64,000 nucleotides of DNA from NCBI GenBank assembly GCA_019915135.1, contig JAHLMK010000013.1, forward strand, positions 1 through 64,000, read 5' to 3'. The stretch is from Strobilurus pachycystidiatus. Taxonomy: Eukaryota > Basidiomycota > Agaricomycetes > Agaricales > Physalacriaceae. Below, piece by piece: positions 1 through 10,733 of the stretch. The notes below the pieces were generated by a model, which was not told where the DNA came from, searched no databases, and saw nothing but the letters and a program-made list of their open reading frames with translations. Numbering within the stretch: position 1 is the first letter of the stretch; every line of letters begins with the position of its first letter. The translations under genes were made by a program, and so were the position numbers.

Positions 1-1120
1 GCCAACGTCGTATAGATGCCAAGCGACAGATTTGCCATGGATGGTCACATCAAGATGTGCTCAGCTACGCCATGGTCTGAATTCGAGCATGAAGGATATC
101 ATCTGAGCGAAAAAGTGAGTATATCGTCCCAAAATGGTCGCACAGAGCACAGACCTGTGGTGGGAATGTAGTTCGGCGCGCGACGACGCGCTGGATGTGG
201 CGAAGGAAGCTGAATAAGCTGCATAATGCTTGTCAACTATGAAAGCATGTACGCACAATCTGCCCAGTCAAGCTTGAGACGGCGTTTGCTAATGAGGCGC
301 GACGGTGGGATGGTTCCACAGCTCCTTAATGTCTTCTTTGGATAGCTCGAGCAATCGGCCTACTTCCTGCACTAAGGGATCTTGGGGTACTTCGACAGCA
401 TTGCTTGCCATGGCTATCACTCGAGTTGCGCGGGCGTATACGAGCGCATTTTCGATAGTGCGAGCCTGCCATCCGCTCCGGACAAAGACGCCGCCCTTGC
501 CAGACCCAGACACGGTTATTCCACCGCTGAGCCGTCAGCGAGTTGGACATCTGTAGAGACCAGCGGCGAGAGGCGGCGACGCAGATTAGCGATGCTGCCC
601 CGCGAGTTCGAAGGCTCGTTGTAGCGCGACGGCGAGCGGATGCCGGGGCTGTTTATGGTAGGAGTCGAGCGGCCATTGGGTGAATCGACGTCCATGCCAT
701 CGTCCCAAGTCTCGAGGGTAGTCAGAATGTGCCGGATGGAATGAACGACGTTGAAGTAGATGACTGTGCGCCAGGATGCGCGCTCCTGGTCGAGCGAATT
801 AGGCTTGTACATGAGCTGAAACTGTTTCTGGAGCGTCGATTTGCCGCTCTCGGCCTGGCCGAGGAGGAGCAGCTGTGGAGGCGGTCGTCAGCGAGCCGGT
901 CAGCCACGTTCGGAGAGAGGTACCTTGACATCGGCCCTCTTTCGCCTTAGCCGCTCGCGCTCCTGCCTGAGGTCCTCGTCTATCTGTTCCGAGATGCGCT
1001 TCGCGTCCGCCTCGGCCTGCAGACGAGCATAGCGCTCGGCGTCGGTCTCGAAGGACGGCGGTTTGAGGGCCTCGGCGAGCGGATCGTCCTGGCTGTAGAG
1101 CGAGGGGTCTTGGTGACCAT
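1..1120 (-). pseudogene. G-protein alpha subunit, frame broken five times; 3' part outside the window
   Basis: This encodes a heterotrimeric G-alpha subunit, a membrane-tethered GTPase signalling from seven-helix receptors. Visible parts in order are an N-terminal helix rich in Arg and Glu, an intron, the P-loop GQAESGKST, a helical insert with a Ser/Pro-rich stretch, the block SGSGKGGVFVRSGWQ, ELWNHPTV, and switch I as DDILHARIQT. The reading frame is lost by one base at about 1117, 530, 299, 70 and 52, each time where the family frame resumes after adding one base. The break at about 1117 falls directly after the only suitable ATG (1118-1120). Protein similarity persists on both sides of every break, so either the gene died recently or this end of the sequence carries deletion errors. 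It is divergent from, and slightly spaced from, the cyclophilin gene. Confidence 0.8.
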
Positions 1121-1214
1121 TGCCGACGATGATGGCGAGAAGGCAAAAGGGAATCGAAGGCCCATCAATTTCAAAGCCTGACGATCGAGATGTGAGCGCC
1201 GTCACACCACCATC

Positions 1215-2036
1215 ATGGTATGCATCCCCGCTCAGCAGCATTCAATGTATTGACTGCCCCTTCTAGTCTGTAACCCTGCATACCTCTCATGGAGAGATAA
1301 AGGTCTTTATCTTCCTTGAGTTCTGCGCGCATACGCTTATATCTCTCTGTCATTCCAGATTGAACTATTCTGTGAGGCTGTACCGAAAACAGCTGAAGTT
1401 GGTCGCCCTACTGCTCCTTGTCTGCTCTGGTCTCAATAACCGCACTGCCTCTCAGAATTTTCTTGCCCTCTGTGCTTCAAACTACTATAACGGCTGCATC
1501 TTCCACCCGGAACATCAGGGGTTCATGGTCCAAACAGGCGATCCCACCGGCACGGGCAAAGGTGGCCAAAGTATCTGGGGCAATCCCTTCCCAGACGAGA
1601 TACGATCCACTCTCAAGGTCAGACTCCTCTCGACGAACCTTTCAGATCCAACTGAGCTTGCTGTGATAGTTCAATGCCCGCGGTGTAGTTGCAATGGCCA
1701 ATTCCGGTCCAGACTCGAACAAATCGTGCGTTTCTTGCGTCCGACTCGTACATCATTGTGTATCGAATCCTGTGCAGACAATTCTTCATCGCATATGCCA
1801 AGCAGGCTCATCTGGACGGCAAATACACCATCTTCGGCAAGGTAATCGACGGCGCCGACTCTGCGCTGGACGCGATGGAGCGTGTACCGGTCAATAACAA
1901 GAACCGACCTCTCAGTGAGATCAAGCTGGATCATGTACGTCGCGAGGCTCTTACTTGCTGTTGTTCGGAAAATGCCAATTCTGTTCTGTAGATCACTATC
2001 CACGCAAACCCAATAGCAGACGCACAATTGAGGTAG
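1215..2036 (+). CDS. cyp10: Cyclophilin-type peptidyl-prolyl isomerase, PPIL3 class
   Basis: A cyclophilin of the short PPIL3 class, which isomerises Xaa-Pro bonds and is associated with the spliceosome in other eukaryotes. Seven exons are inferred: 1215-1217, 1267-1302, 1359-1397, 1456-1617, 1670-1725, 1778-1934 and 1992-2036, giving 165 residues, the usual family length. Diagnostic blocks are GFMVQTGDPTGTGKGG, MANSGPD followed by QFFIAYAKQAHLDGKYTIFG, and a C-terminal TIHANPIAD. All six introns are GT-AG and all phases close without a shift. Exon 1 holds only the ATG. The gene name follows the fungal CYP10/PPIL3 convention and is given by family resemblance only. Confidence 0.93.
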
Positions 2037-2178
2037 TCTTGCAGGTCATAAGAACGCGCTGGTATCGCACTCGACGAGCCAGTCATTCACACGATGTCGC
2101 AGACCTTGACATACAGCATCAAATGTCCGTGTCGGTTGTTTGATATTATGCATACAAGAGATACACTGCTTCCATTCA

Positions 2179-3289
2179 TCACCGTTTGATGAATCCGACC
2201 AATTCTTTTTGCAGTTCCCTTTGTCTCCGGGTCTTCTCAAGGTCGTCCACGCTCCTCAAATCATAGACGACATCCCGAGTCTTGCCAAAGTAGACCTGTA
2301 CAAGCGTTAAGATCAACCGGGTTTCGTGTCACGGCGGTGCTTACCTCCTGTAGAAGGTTGCGCATCTTGATCTCCATCTCTTCTATCATTCTACCTGTAT
2401 TGGTGATGTGGGATGACGGATCCTGTATCGTCCAATCCTGCTCTGTCTGCGCGACAGTCAATATCAATATTGGAGCGAATGAACTCAACTGACCTGCCGT
2501 GTCATGCTCCCGCTCAGACTACCTCACCATCGCGTTTCCATCCCTCGGTTCCCTTCTCAACCTTCTTATCTTCGCCCTCGGACCCGTTACGTGTGATGAG
2601 TTGCAGCATGACGGTCGAAGTAAGCTTGTAGTGGGCATTACGACCGCGCTCCGCGGTCTCAAAGACGTGGATTGAATCCCAAGTGCCGGAGGGTTCGTTG
2701 GGGGTTGCCGGAGTCATGACTGAAGAGGAGATATTGAGCCAGTTTATTGCCTGCCATATATTACGGTAATCGTACCTTTCTTGAAGAGAACCACACCAGC
2801 AAAGCCGCCGTCATCGAGGTCCCAGAGGTACACTGATGAGACGCCGCCTTCGTAATACCTGCTATCGGCTTCAGTCATGAGGAGACCACACGACGCGAAT
2901 AGTGTACATTTCTCGGTACGTGTCAAACGCCTCATTGGCCGATATTTCGAGCTTGCGGAGCTTGGGCGTGGGGGTTGTGCCGTCGTCTAAGGGCGGGTCA
3001 TATTCATTGGACCACGGGGACCTGCCAGGCAGGCGTCAGGCAGGCTCATTGTGCACTAATAGACAGCAGCCGCGCACCTGTAGCTCTCTCCGTCTCGGTT
3101 GTAGTCGCAGGCCAGATATTCGCGGCCAGTTGTTCGATCCGTCTTGAGCTGGAGGGGCTGGTCGACGCTGCCCAGCAGATCGTCCGCGTAGTCGGGGCAT
3201 ATCCCGATCAGAGCATTGACGTTCTCCTCGGTGCGGATGGGCGGGAGGCGCCGCATAAGATCCAGCATAGAGTCAACGAGGTCAGTCAT
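2179..3289 (-). CDS. cap2: F-actin capping protein, beta subunit (one suspected frame break)
   Basis: Beta subunit of CapZ, which with the alpha subunit caps actin barbed ends. The protein starts at the ATG of 3287-3289 with [17 protein letters not shown] and contains [73 protein letters not shown] and [11 protein letters not shown], ending in FIKR. Five introns are inferred and splice in phase. Between DGEV and SLSGSMTRQ, at about 2529, the frame is off by one base and no splice choice repairs it, so this copy has a single-base deletion or a sequencing error. Everything else, including an extra Gly in DDGGFAG, looks like a working gene. It lies tail-to-tail with the cyclophilin gene. Confidence 0.88.
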
Positions 3290-3511
3290 GTTGGCCGCCA
3301 ATTACTGAGTGTCAAGACTGAGTTAAATAAGTAGATCGATGTTGAGAGCAATTACGAGGTGGACGTAGCCAAGCATACGCAAACCTCTTCATCCTAATAG
3401 TAACTTGACAATGACTGCAATGTAATACTCAGGAGACTTATTCAGACAGGTGCAAGTAAGTGGATACTACAGCGCGCGCCTGGTAATAAATGGTAACAGA
3501 ATCATCATAAT

Positions 3512-5149
3512 CTACACAATATCGTCGTCGCGCAGCTCATGCGTTACTCCAGTCTCCGTTGTCACCGTGATCTGCTCGACATGTCAACCTTCAAAACGAG
3601 AAGTTGAAGGTACAGTAACCGACCTGAATATCATCTGGTACTTCCTTGTCTGCTTCGGGTTTCCGAAAAGGAGACAGGCGCAGTAGACGTCTCAAGAAGG
3701 ACTCTTCTTCCTTGACATTAGGGTTTGTCTCGCCGGTACTGATGTGCACCACCGTCTGGGGGAACCGCGGAACAAAGGTAGGTCGGGCAAACGGATTGAA
3801 CGAGGGAAATTCCTCGTGCGGGCTGCTGGGGGCGGGCATCCTGGCTATCGAGGCACCAGCATGATACATGTCGGGGAGGGCATTGAGGTCTTTGGAAACG
3901 ATCCCGGATGGAAAGGTCGGGGTTTTCCGTTTCCGTTTCTTGGAACCCGTCGCCCAGTAAAGGACATAAGCGTTGATGATGACCTTCGGGACACAACATG
4001 AGATGGTGGAAAATGTCAAGCCTGTCAGCACTCACATCTGCCCCACAAGTTCCCAGACACAGCCATCCTAATTCATGACCGCGCAAAGCAGCAAGAACGG
4101 CTATGTTTCCCTTTGTACATCGGAAGTTGAGAACCAGTATGACTAGTGTGTATATGTATTTTGCTCACTGTGGAAGTCGTGAGAGCAAAAGCTGATGCTC
4201 TGATGATAAATGTATGTCAACCCAGTTTGTATTCATTATTGACCTAGACTTACACGAGTGCCCTTTTGGCAACGCGCTTGACGCGTCTGTTCAAGGACCC
4301 TACACGCATGAGTGGCCAGAGAAATAGGCCAGTAAGGAAGATATTTATGTAACTGGGAGATCCATGAGAATGCGGCAGATGTGGCCGTTCGATAGACTCA
4401 CAGATCGTATGTTAGTAAAGGTATAGAGGATATAGTCTTGAGTCCAATCACGCAGACCGAATCTCCATCTCGGAGGTAATACACTCGATCTAGAAAACCG
4501 GGTTCAGCGGGCGTATGTCAGTCCAAATGGCCGAATTACTAAACAGCATGAGAGCTATCACAACGCCATAGAGGCAGACGGTGACAAAGGATACAATGTA
4601 CACAGGTGATTTGAACCTCCCGGCGCAGGACGCTGGAGACCACACGATATACACCCTTTCGACTGTAATGAAACTCAACCTGACCGCGATCATAATCCGG
4701 GCATGGTGGATTACTCACTCAAGAAAGCGTATATGAGAAGCTTCGATGTCGCATAAAATGCGATGCATAGATATATGGCAGCCGAACATATGGATAGCTC
4801 GAGCTCCAGGCCGACTCCGAAAATCAGAACACCGCCTGCAGACATTATATATTAGTCGTGGGTTCGGGCCCGTCGGCGACGATGCGTACTCGAGAACAGA
4901 AATAACCATGAGTCCACGAATATCAGCAGGAGACATAGTCGAGGCCAAGGTATGTGAAAGATTGCAGTCCAGGTAGTGAGCCGTTCGAGCGCGACTCGGC
5001 GCGAAAGACAGTGGGAAAGGAGGGAGACACCTGATTCAATAGATAGCTTCAGTACAGCATACTAGTTCGCGAAAGGGAAGAAGCGCACCGAGAAAATGAA
5101 TGAGCGAGCTGACTACCTGAACGCCTACGGAGGGGAACAGCAGGGGCAT
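3512..5149 (-). CDS. Seven-helix membrane protein, fungal family of unknown function, copy A
   Basis: A multi-exon membrane protein starting MPLLFPSVGVQVVSSLIHFLG. About seven hydrophobic segments follow, including PRLCLLLIFVDSWLFLFSS, a long segment ending ATSKLLIYAFL, VYIVSFVTVCLYGVVIALM, INIFLTGLFLWPLM and a last one after GWLCLGTCGADV. Between helices 3 and 4 sits VERVYIVWSP. The C-terminus is a polar tail of about 120 residues, rich in Pro and Ser, whose last exon ends ITVTTETGVTHELRDDDIV. The same order of motifs occurs in the gene at 6687-8327, so the two are tandem duplicates. I know this type only as uncharacterised Agaricomycete proteins; a receptor-like role would be a guess. Early splice sites are inferred from the alignment of the two copies. 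Confidence 0.72.
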
Positions 5150-6686
5150 GGCAAGCGAGGCAGTGGACAGAACATTAGAGTTCTTTTGTGTTTTCCAAGT
5201 TACTTCCATCATGCCATTCCCGTCTGTTGCCGGAACTGAATACTGAATGTATCCTAACGGGGACAGAATCATAATGTACATACTACGTAGTTCCATGTCA
5301 TGACGTTGGAATCGGAATCGTCTTGCCCTGCGCTAGGGTCAGCTCTGCTCAAAAGTCGTCTAGGATCCGTCGGGAGGCAGTTGTGAGCCTCGGTGGGAGA
5401 CATTGATGGTGGCGTGGAAGACTGTGGCGACACACGTGTATCCCGCATCAATAGCAAAACTGAGTCGGTGCAGTCAGAGAAGAAGAGCTGACAGTGTAGT
5501 GAGGCTCCTTTCGAATCGGTATGGTATTGGAACAGAAATGGAACGAGGGAACGGCTGTGAAATTCTGTTCAGATCATGCGGAGTCACCGGACCGACATGA
5601 GGACGGTGGCAATGGGCATCATGATCATGTGGCATCATTCGCAGTCCAAATTCTTGGCACAGACCTGGCACAGACAGTTGCCCGTAACACCCTGGTATGT
5701 AACACAGTCATGGAGTCATGGACGATTTGGCTACGCGTATACAGCGCAGAAGGTGGCTTCCTTCCCCAGTAAGCTACGGAGGAGAAGCAATGTACAGCAA
5801 CTTGAATTTGAACTACGAGCCCAGTGGCGTACCCTAGGTGCTTGGTCCTGCACTGCATCAAATCGATTCTTCGTTCCGTTTCTGTTTCACACCTCCCTAA
5901 GCCTTCCTATAGCTAGTTTGCAGGGTACAGAAAAATTCCGTGAAATGGAAAGGCTCCACAGAACTTCCCTCCAGAATTCTACTCAGGATGAACATCCCAC
6001 ACCGTTCCTCTACGCGTCGAACCAGCGTCGAAGTACATGTAGGTCATAGTTCGCGATTGTCAGTTCTAATTACATGCTGGCCCAAAGGTATTATTTGCGA
6101 CTCGATGTCTGTGAGAGTTCACAAATTTGTATGGGATCGCGCCACCCAGGCCTGCCCTGATGAATGTGGAGCGTGGAAATCTTATGAACGAACTTGAGTC
6201 GACTATCGAAGCTGCTCCGGGGAGGCGGGTATATAGCCTGCTCCCGGTCTCAAAGCGTACTCTGATTCGTCCTCTGCTGGTCGTCCGCAAATCGAAACCA
6301 GCCGCAAACCGACGCCTACCGAAACTGATAATCCCATCGGGCTGTGATTAGGTTTGTAGGACGTTAACGAGTGGTTAACGATCGCCTTAGTTGACACACG
6401 ACATGGAGTTATGGACCCTTCAGCAACGAGGGCAGCGCTGTCAGCGTTGATATATCGTTGACATGATAGGAAACATCACGAAACATCCATAGCAGAAGTG
6501 ACAGGCAAGTGAACGTGGTGTAGGACTGCCACTGTCAGAGAAATCATGACGGTGTTCCTCGGTCCATGCGCCGATGAAGTTAGTTTCATACATACATGTA
6601 CACATTTACATACAACAGATGTACATACGCGACGTCCAACAGCAAGCACCCCTACTAAAAGCCCGATAAGGGAGCGTCAAACAATG
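5150..6686. other. Intergenic stretch, no gene supported
   Basis: Short open frames occur on both strands but none shows a domain, a good start context or sensible splice partners. It holds AT-rich stretches with repeated ACATAC and GTACAT words at about 6585-6630. Since the flanking 7-TM genes point the same way, the right part is likely the 3' flank of copy B and the left part the promoter of copy A. Confidence 0.5.
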
Positions 6687-8327
6687 TTATGACACAATAT
6701 CTCGCTTTGCATCGGCGGATAGCCGCGACTGCGACAAGGTGCGGTCCGCATCGTCGTCAATCTCATAATCGGTGGTCACTGTTACCTTTGGACGTTGTCA
6801 GCCAGCAGCAATGTGTAATAACCGACGAACGCTTACCTGGAGCTCGTGCGTCTCCCGGTTCGGCAGGGAAGGGGCTTTTTTCATCATGGCCTTGAAGATG
6901 GAACTCGCCTTGCTGTGCTTTCCGGACCCGGAGTTTTGCAAAGGAGGAACGTTCTCAAACTGCGCTATGGTAGGCGTTAACGATTGAAAGGCCACCGAAG
7001 TCGCTGTGGGCGGTAGATAGTCGTACGCGCCGTTCCTCGGGTTCTCGTTCGTGAGCGCAGTCTTCGGTGACGAGGGTGGCCCCTTCTGGACGATGAAGTT
7101 TGTTGCCAGTCTAGCGCCGGCTGTTTCGCGCCGGCCAGAAGTCTCGCGCTCAGAGGAGGATATGCCACCTCCTGTGGACCTGTTGCCTGATGAGGTAACC
7201 CAGAAAAGAGCCAACGCGTTTGCAATAACCTGGTGACAGCTTCAGTTGTGAGGCGGGATTGAGGAGCAAGGAGGTTATTACATCCGCGCCACAGCTGCCG
7301 AGGCAGACCCAACCCAACTGACGACCTTTCATGACAGTCAGGACGACCATGTTGACGGTGGACGTCGTAAGCGCTACAGCTGAAGCACTACATAAACGGT
7401 GATGAGCCACCATTGTCTCAAAAAAAACGTCGACGTACATCAAGGTCCTGAGGGCGACACGCTTGACTCGAGGATTGGTGAACTTGGAGCGGATGAGCGG
7501 CCAGAGGAAGAGAGTCGTAAGGAACACGTTGATATACCTAGACGAAGAATCAATTGGCGGTTCAAGTGGATGATATAACGCACAGACATATCATAACCCA
7601 GGAGAATGATAGACGAGAAGGGCTTTAGTCCGATGACACAGAGTTTGTCGCTCTCACGGAGGAGAGTGACTCTCCCTGTGAATATAGTATCAGACATAAA
7701 ATGATTGAGGTTATACCTTGGTACACACCGATGATCATTGCCACGACGACTGCCAAGTAAAGGGTTACTGTGACTGCACATAGGATGAAGACTTTGGATT
7801 GCAGTCGTCGCGAACCAGCAGTCGGAGACCAAACCAGATGGACTTTCTCAACTAGCGGAATTTCAGATGGTAGCTCCAGACTCGGGCGGTGACACTCACT
7901 GAGGAAGCAGTAGATCAACATCTTGGAGGTGGCGTAGAAAAAGACGCAAAAGTAAATTGCTACAGCGCACGTAGTCTCGTGCGATTCCAGTCCGAACCCG
8001 AACGTGATAACTCCACCTGTGTTAATGCGTGAGCATCGGGTAAGGTATACGAAAGCAGACGTACGCACTAGAGAACAGAAAGGCCCAGGAGTCGAGGAAG
8101 GTGAGGAGGATACACAACCGCGGCCAAGGTATCTGCTTGAGAGCCGACCAAGCCGTTAAGTCCTCAGACGCGAGCCTCCGGGAAACGCAATGTGAAAGAA
8201 TGGATACACCTACATCAACCTGCATCAACAAACAAAACAATGGGATGGTGCGCTTGCACTCACCTGCAAGATAGATGATGGAACTAAGGACCTGCATTCC
8301 AGTCGAAGGAAAAACAAGCGAAGGCAT
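6687..8327 (-). CDS. Seven-helix membrane protein, same family, copy B
   Basis: Tandem paralog of the gene at 3512-5149. It begins MPSLVFPSTGMQVLSSIIYLAG and carries, in the same order, PWPRLCILLTFLDSWAFLF, GGVITFGFGLESHETTC, ATSKMLIYCFLS, VEKVHLVWSP, VFILCAVTVTLYLAVVVAM, CVIGLKPFSSI, NVFLTTLFLWPLIRSKF, VALTTSTVNMVVLTVMKG and GWVCLGSCGADV. About seven helices are therefore likely. The polar C-terminal tail includes FENVPPLQNSGSGKHSKAS and ends with a last exon VTVTTDYEIDDDADRTLSQS and a short remainder, matching the ITVTT tail of copy A. Introns are about 50 nt and GT-AG. Plasma-membrane or internal-membrane location and function are unknown. Confidence 0.72.
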
Positions 8328-9551
8328 GGCAACAAATCGATGGCGGCGGGGAAGAAAGGAAAGAGATAGAACTATCATAGGGTTCAGACATTTATACTCG
8401 CAAGATCGCAATGCAATTGCTCCTAACACCACAAGGAACGCAGAGAGGATGGAATCTTATGTCAATGATTTTTTAGGAACCTTAACTCATGACTCACGGA
8501 AGTACCGATACACCGTGTCACACATAGATACAACCCACAGGTACCGGTGTGGCGATCTTGACAGGACCCTGGACATCCGCTGGATAATCGTCAGATTCCG
8601 CCACGGAAGGACTCTTGACTCTTGTCAAATCAAGGAGGCTTCTGACGATCAGGACTTGATCAGGACAGGACCAGGACCAGGATGCTCTCGGAGACTCAGA
8701 CCTATGTTGATTCGAGGCACGACTGCCCTTGAACGCTTGAACGCCTATGGGAAGCGAATTGGCATATGGAATGAGCAAAGTAGATCATCAGCTTGACGAT
8801 CGACATAGAGGGGTTAAGATATACCGAGGCCCCGACACACATTCCGAATAAGACCCTGCCAACATGTTCTGTGGGGAAGATCACTACACGGTTGTGAAGT
8901 GAGTACACAGCAATGATGAATCAAGTGACCGACTTCTTCCTTCAAATTCCTTTGCCTACGGTGTATTCGTTGGAGCGCATCTTGAAAGAGGTATGTAGCG
9001 ATGACAGTGTGAATGGTCAGTAAGCGACTTCAAACGACGATGAGGTTTGGCGAAATTCAGCAGAGGGCAAGTGCCACAGATGGTCACGAATCAGTCACGG
9101 TCGGAGAACGACGTCCGTTGTACCACGTCAAAGACAGCGAAAATGAATTGTAGGTTCCAGGCACGTCCTTCACATACTGAAATACATTTTGGTCTCACAT
9201 TCATCTTACCAAAGGTATCATATGGAGGCAGAAGAGTTGACCATATTCACTTCGCAGTCTGTCAAATCAGCGACTTTGTCACAACTCTAGGGGTTTGATC
9301 GAACCTACACACCATGATATTCAGCTGAACCAAGCATACGGCACGCATAGAGATCGGTTTGTGTAAATCTTGGAGTTGGAGCAGCGCCGTAGCGGACCCG
9401 GCGCTTAATCATCTACATACGAGATCAGCACGGTCATTGGAAATGATACGATATTCGCACCTTTCTATTCGAAACAGATCTGGCAGCTATTAGTATACTT
9501 ACAATACCGTATCGGTCTACACTGAACGATGTGCATATATACGGCGCGAGG
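8328..9551. other. Intergenic stretch between the 7-TM array and eIF3j
   Basis: Apart from the possible relic at 8702-8880 I see no coding signal. A short run of overlapping GGACCAGGACCAGGA-like words lies at about 8660-8685. Confidence 0.45.
8702..8880 (-). pseudogene. Possible relic of a third copy of the 7-TM family
   Basis: A minus-strand frame reads GRVLFGMCVGASVYLNPS followed by SIVKLMIYFAHS, resembling GGVLIFGVGLE and ATSKLLIYAFL of copies A and B in spacing and order. No VHLVW block follows it and upstream exons are missing, so it would be a decayed fragment directly behind the 5' end of copy B. The similarity is short and the call is tentative. Confidence 0.3.
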
Positions 9552-10551
9552 CTACATGAAGTCGTCTGCGTTGCTGCCAAAGTCGTCCAACGCCTCCTCG
9601 TACACACCAGTGTCAACTCTGGAAGGGGACACCGTCAATACGAATTGAAGCGGATGGAAAGGTTGTGGCGTACCGGCTTGCCACTTTAGCGGCACCCAAG
9701 GCTGGCTTCAAGGCGGACTTGGGCTTCTTCTTGCCACTTGCCTTGTCGCGCTGCTCCTTCTGTTTTTCGTTTGCAAGGGTAGTCAGTCCGCTCGCTGCCT
9801 TGCGCACTTCAACATCCTTCAATGGCATTGCTAGCTCCCGGACATGATGCTCAACAAACGAGGCGTAAAGAGGCTTGTTTTGATGGCGCTTGATAATGAA
9901 CTGAATTATCTGGTCGGAGAGCTGTATGAAGTCATCCTTTGTTCGGGGCTGGAAAGAGATCAGCGCGTCGAGCTCCTTGTTCGATGTTCCTACGGCGCCG
10001 CAGTGTTCAGATCATGGCCGATAGCAAGGGGACAGCCAGCGCACCTCCCAGCGCAGCGGCGCCGAACAATTCGGCCGCGTTGTTCAGATCGGCGTTGAGT
10101 TCCAACTCCTTGTCCCGGCGGGCCTTCTCCCGAGGGTCGAGGACAGCATCAGAGTCGTATTCGTCGTCGTCGTCGTCGTCCTGCTGTTTTCTGGCTGCTT
10201 TGGCGGCCTCTTTCTCTGCGATCTTGGCCTTGAGAGTGCCCTTCTTCTTTGGTGGCGCAGCTGTGACGGCCGGCGCAGGCTTTTTCTCCTCCTCCTCATC
10301 GGACGACGCCTCCCAGTCGCTCTACGGGATCGTCGGTCGATGGTCGAGATAGTCGGCTGGCTGACGCACCACCGGTCCATCATCATCCTCATCTTCTCCC
10401 TCCCATCGTCCCTTTGCTGGTTTCTTGGGAATCGGAGCCTTTGATGGCGCGGATTGTGCTGGCGTGTCGCCATCGGAAGCCTCTAAAGGTTGATGAGCCG
10501 AATGAGAGAAGGAAAAGACGCAAAGAGCAGAGTGTTACCCCAATCAGACAT
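9552..10551 (-). CDS. hcr1: Translation initiation factor eIF3 subunit j
   Basis: eIF3j (HCR1 in yeast) binds the 40S decoding centre and helps mRNA recruitment and subunit recycling. Exon 1 is MSDW plus one base, then an intron; the next exons give SDWEASSDEEEE, a Lys/Ala-rich segment with KKKGTLKAKIAEKEAAKAA, an Asp run, LDPREKARRDKELELNADL, ISFQPRTKDDFIQLSD, and YASFVEHHVRELAMPLKD. The end is VDTGVYEEALDDFGSNADDF and a final Met, the acidic type of tail expected for this family. All introns (four) are GT-AG and close in frame. The acidic N-terminus with a duplicated SDWEAS motif is typical. Stop is TAG at 9552-9554. It is divergent from the F-box gene with about 180 bp between starts. Confidence 0.93.
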
Positions 10552-10733
10552 GTCGGATAGTGCGAGATCAAGCAAGAAAGCAAAGAAGGTTTGGAAACGC
10601 GGTGAGTCCGGTGACTGTAAAGAATGAAAAGAGAATAGCGTGCCAGATGGCTTAGCGGTCAAGCGCACCAGCCCCGAGTTCGAGTTGCAGCCAAATCAAG
10701 TGCAATAATCCTTGCCTCCCACCATCCGACATC

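Noticed and set aside
5576..6049. 157-codon open frame on the plus strand
   Set aside because: No domain, erratic composition, and it lies in the flank of the 7-TM genes.
10636..10690. tRNA-like A-box and B-box words (TGGCTTAGCGG, GAGTTCGAG)
   Set aside because: The two boxes are only about 19 nt apart, leaving no room for an anticodon arm, and no acceptor stem pairs.
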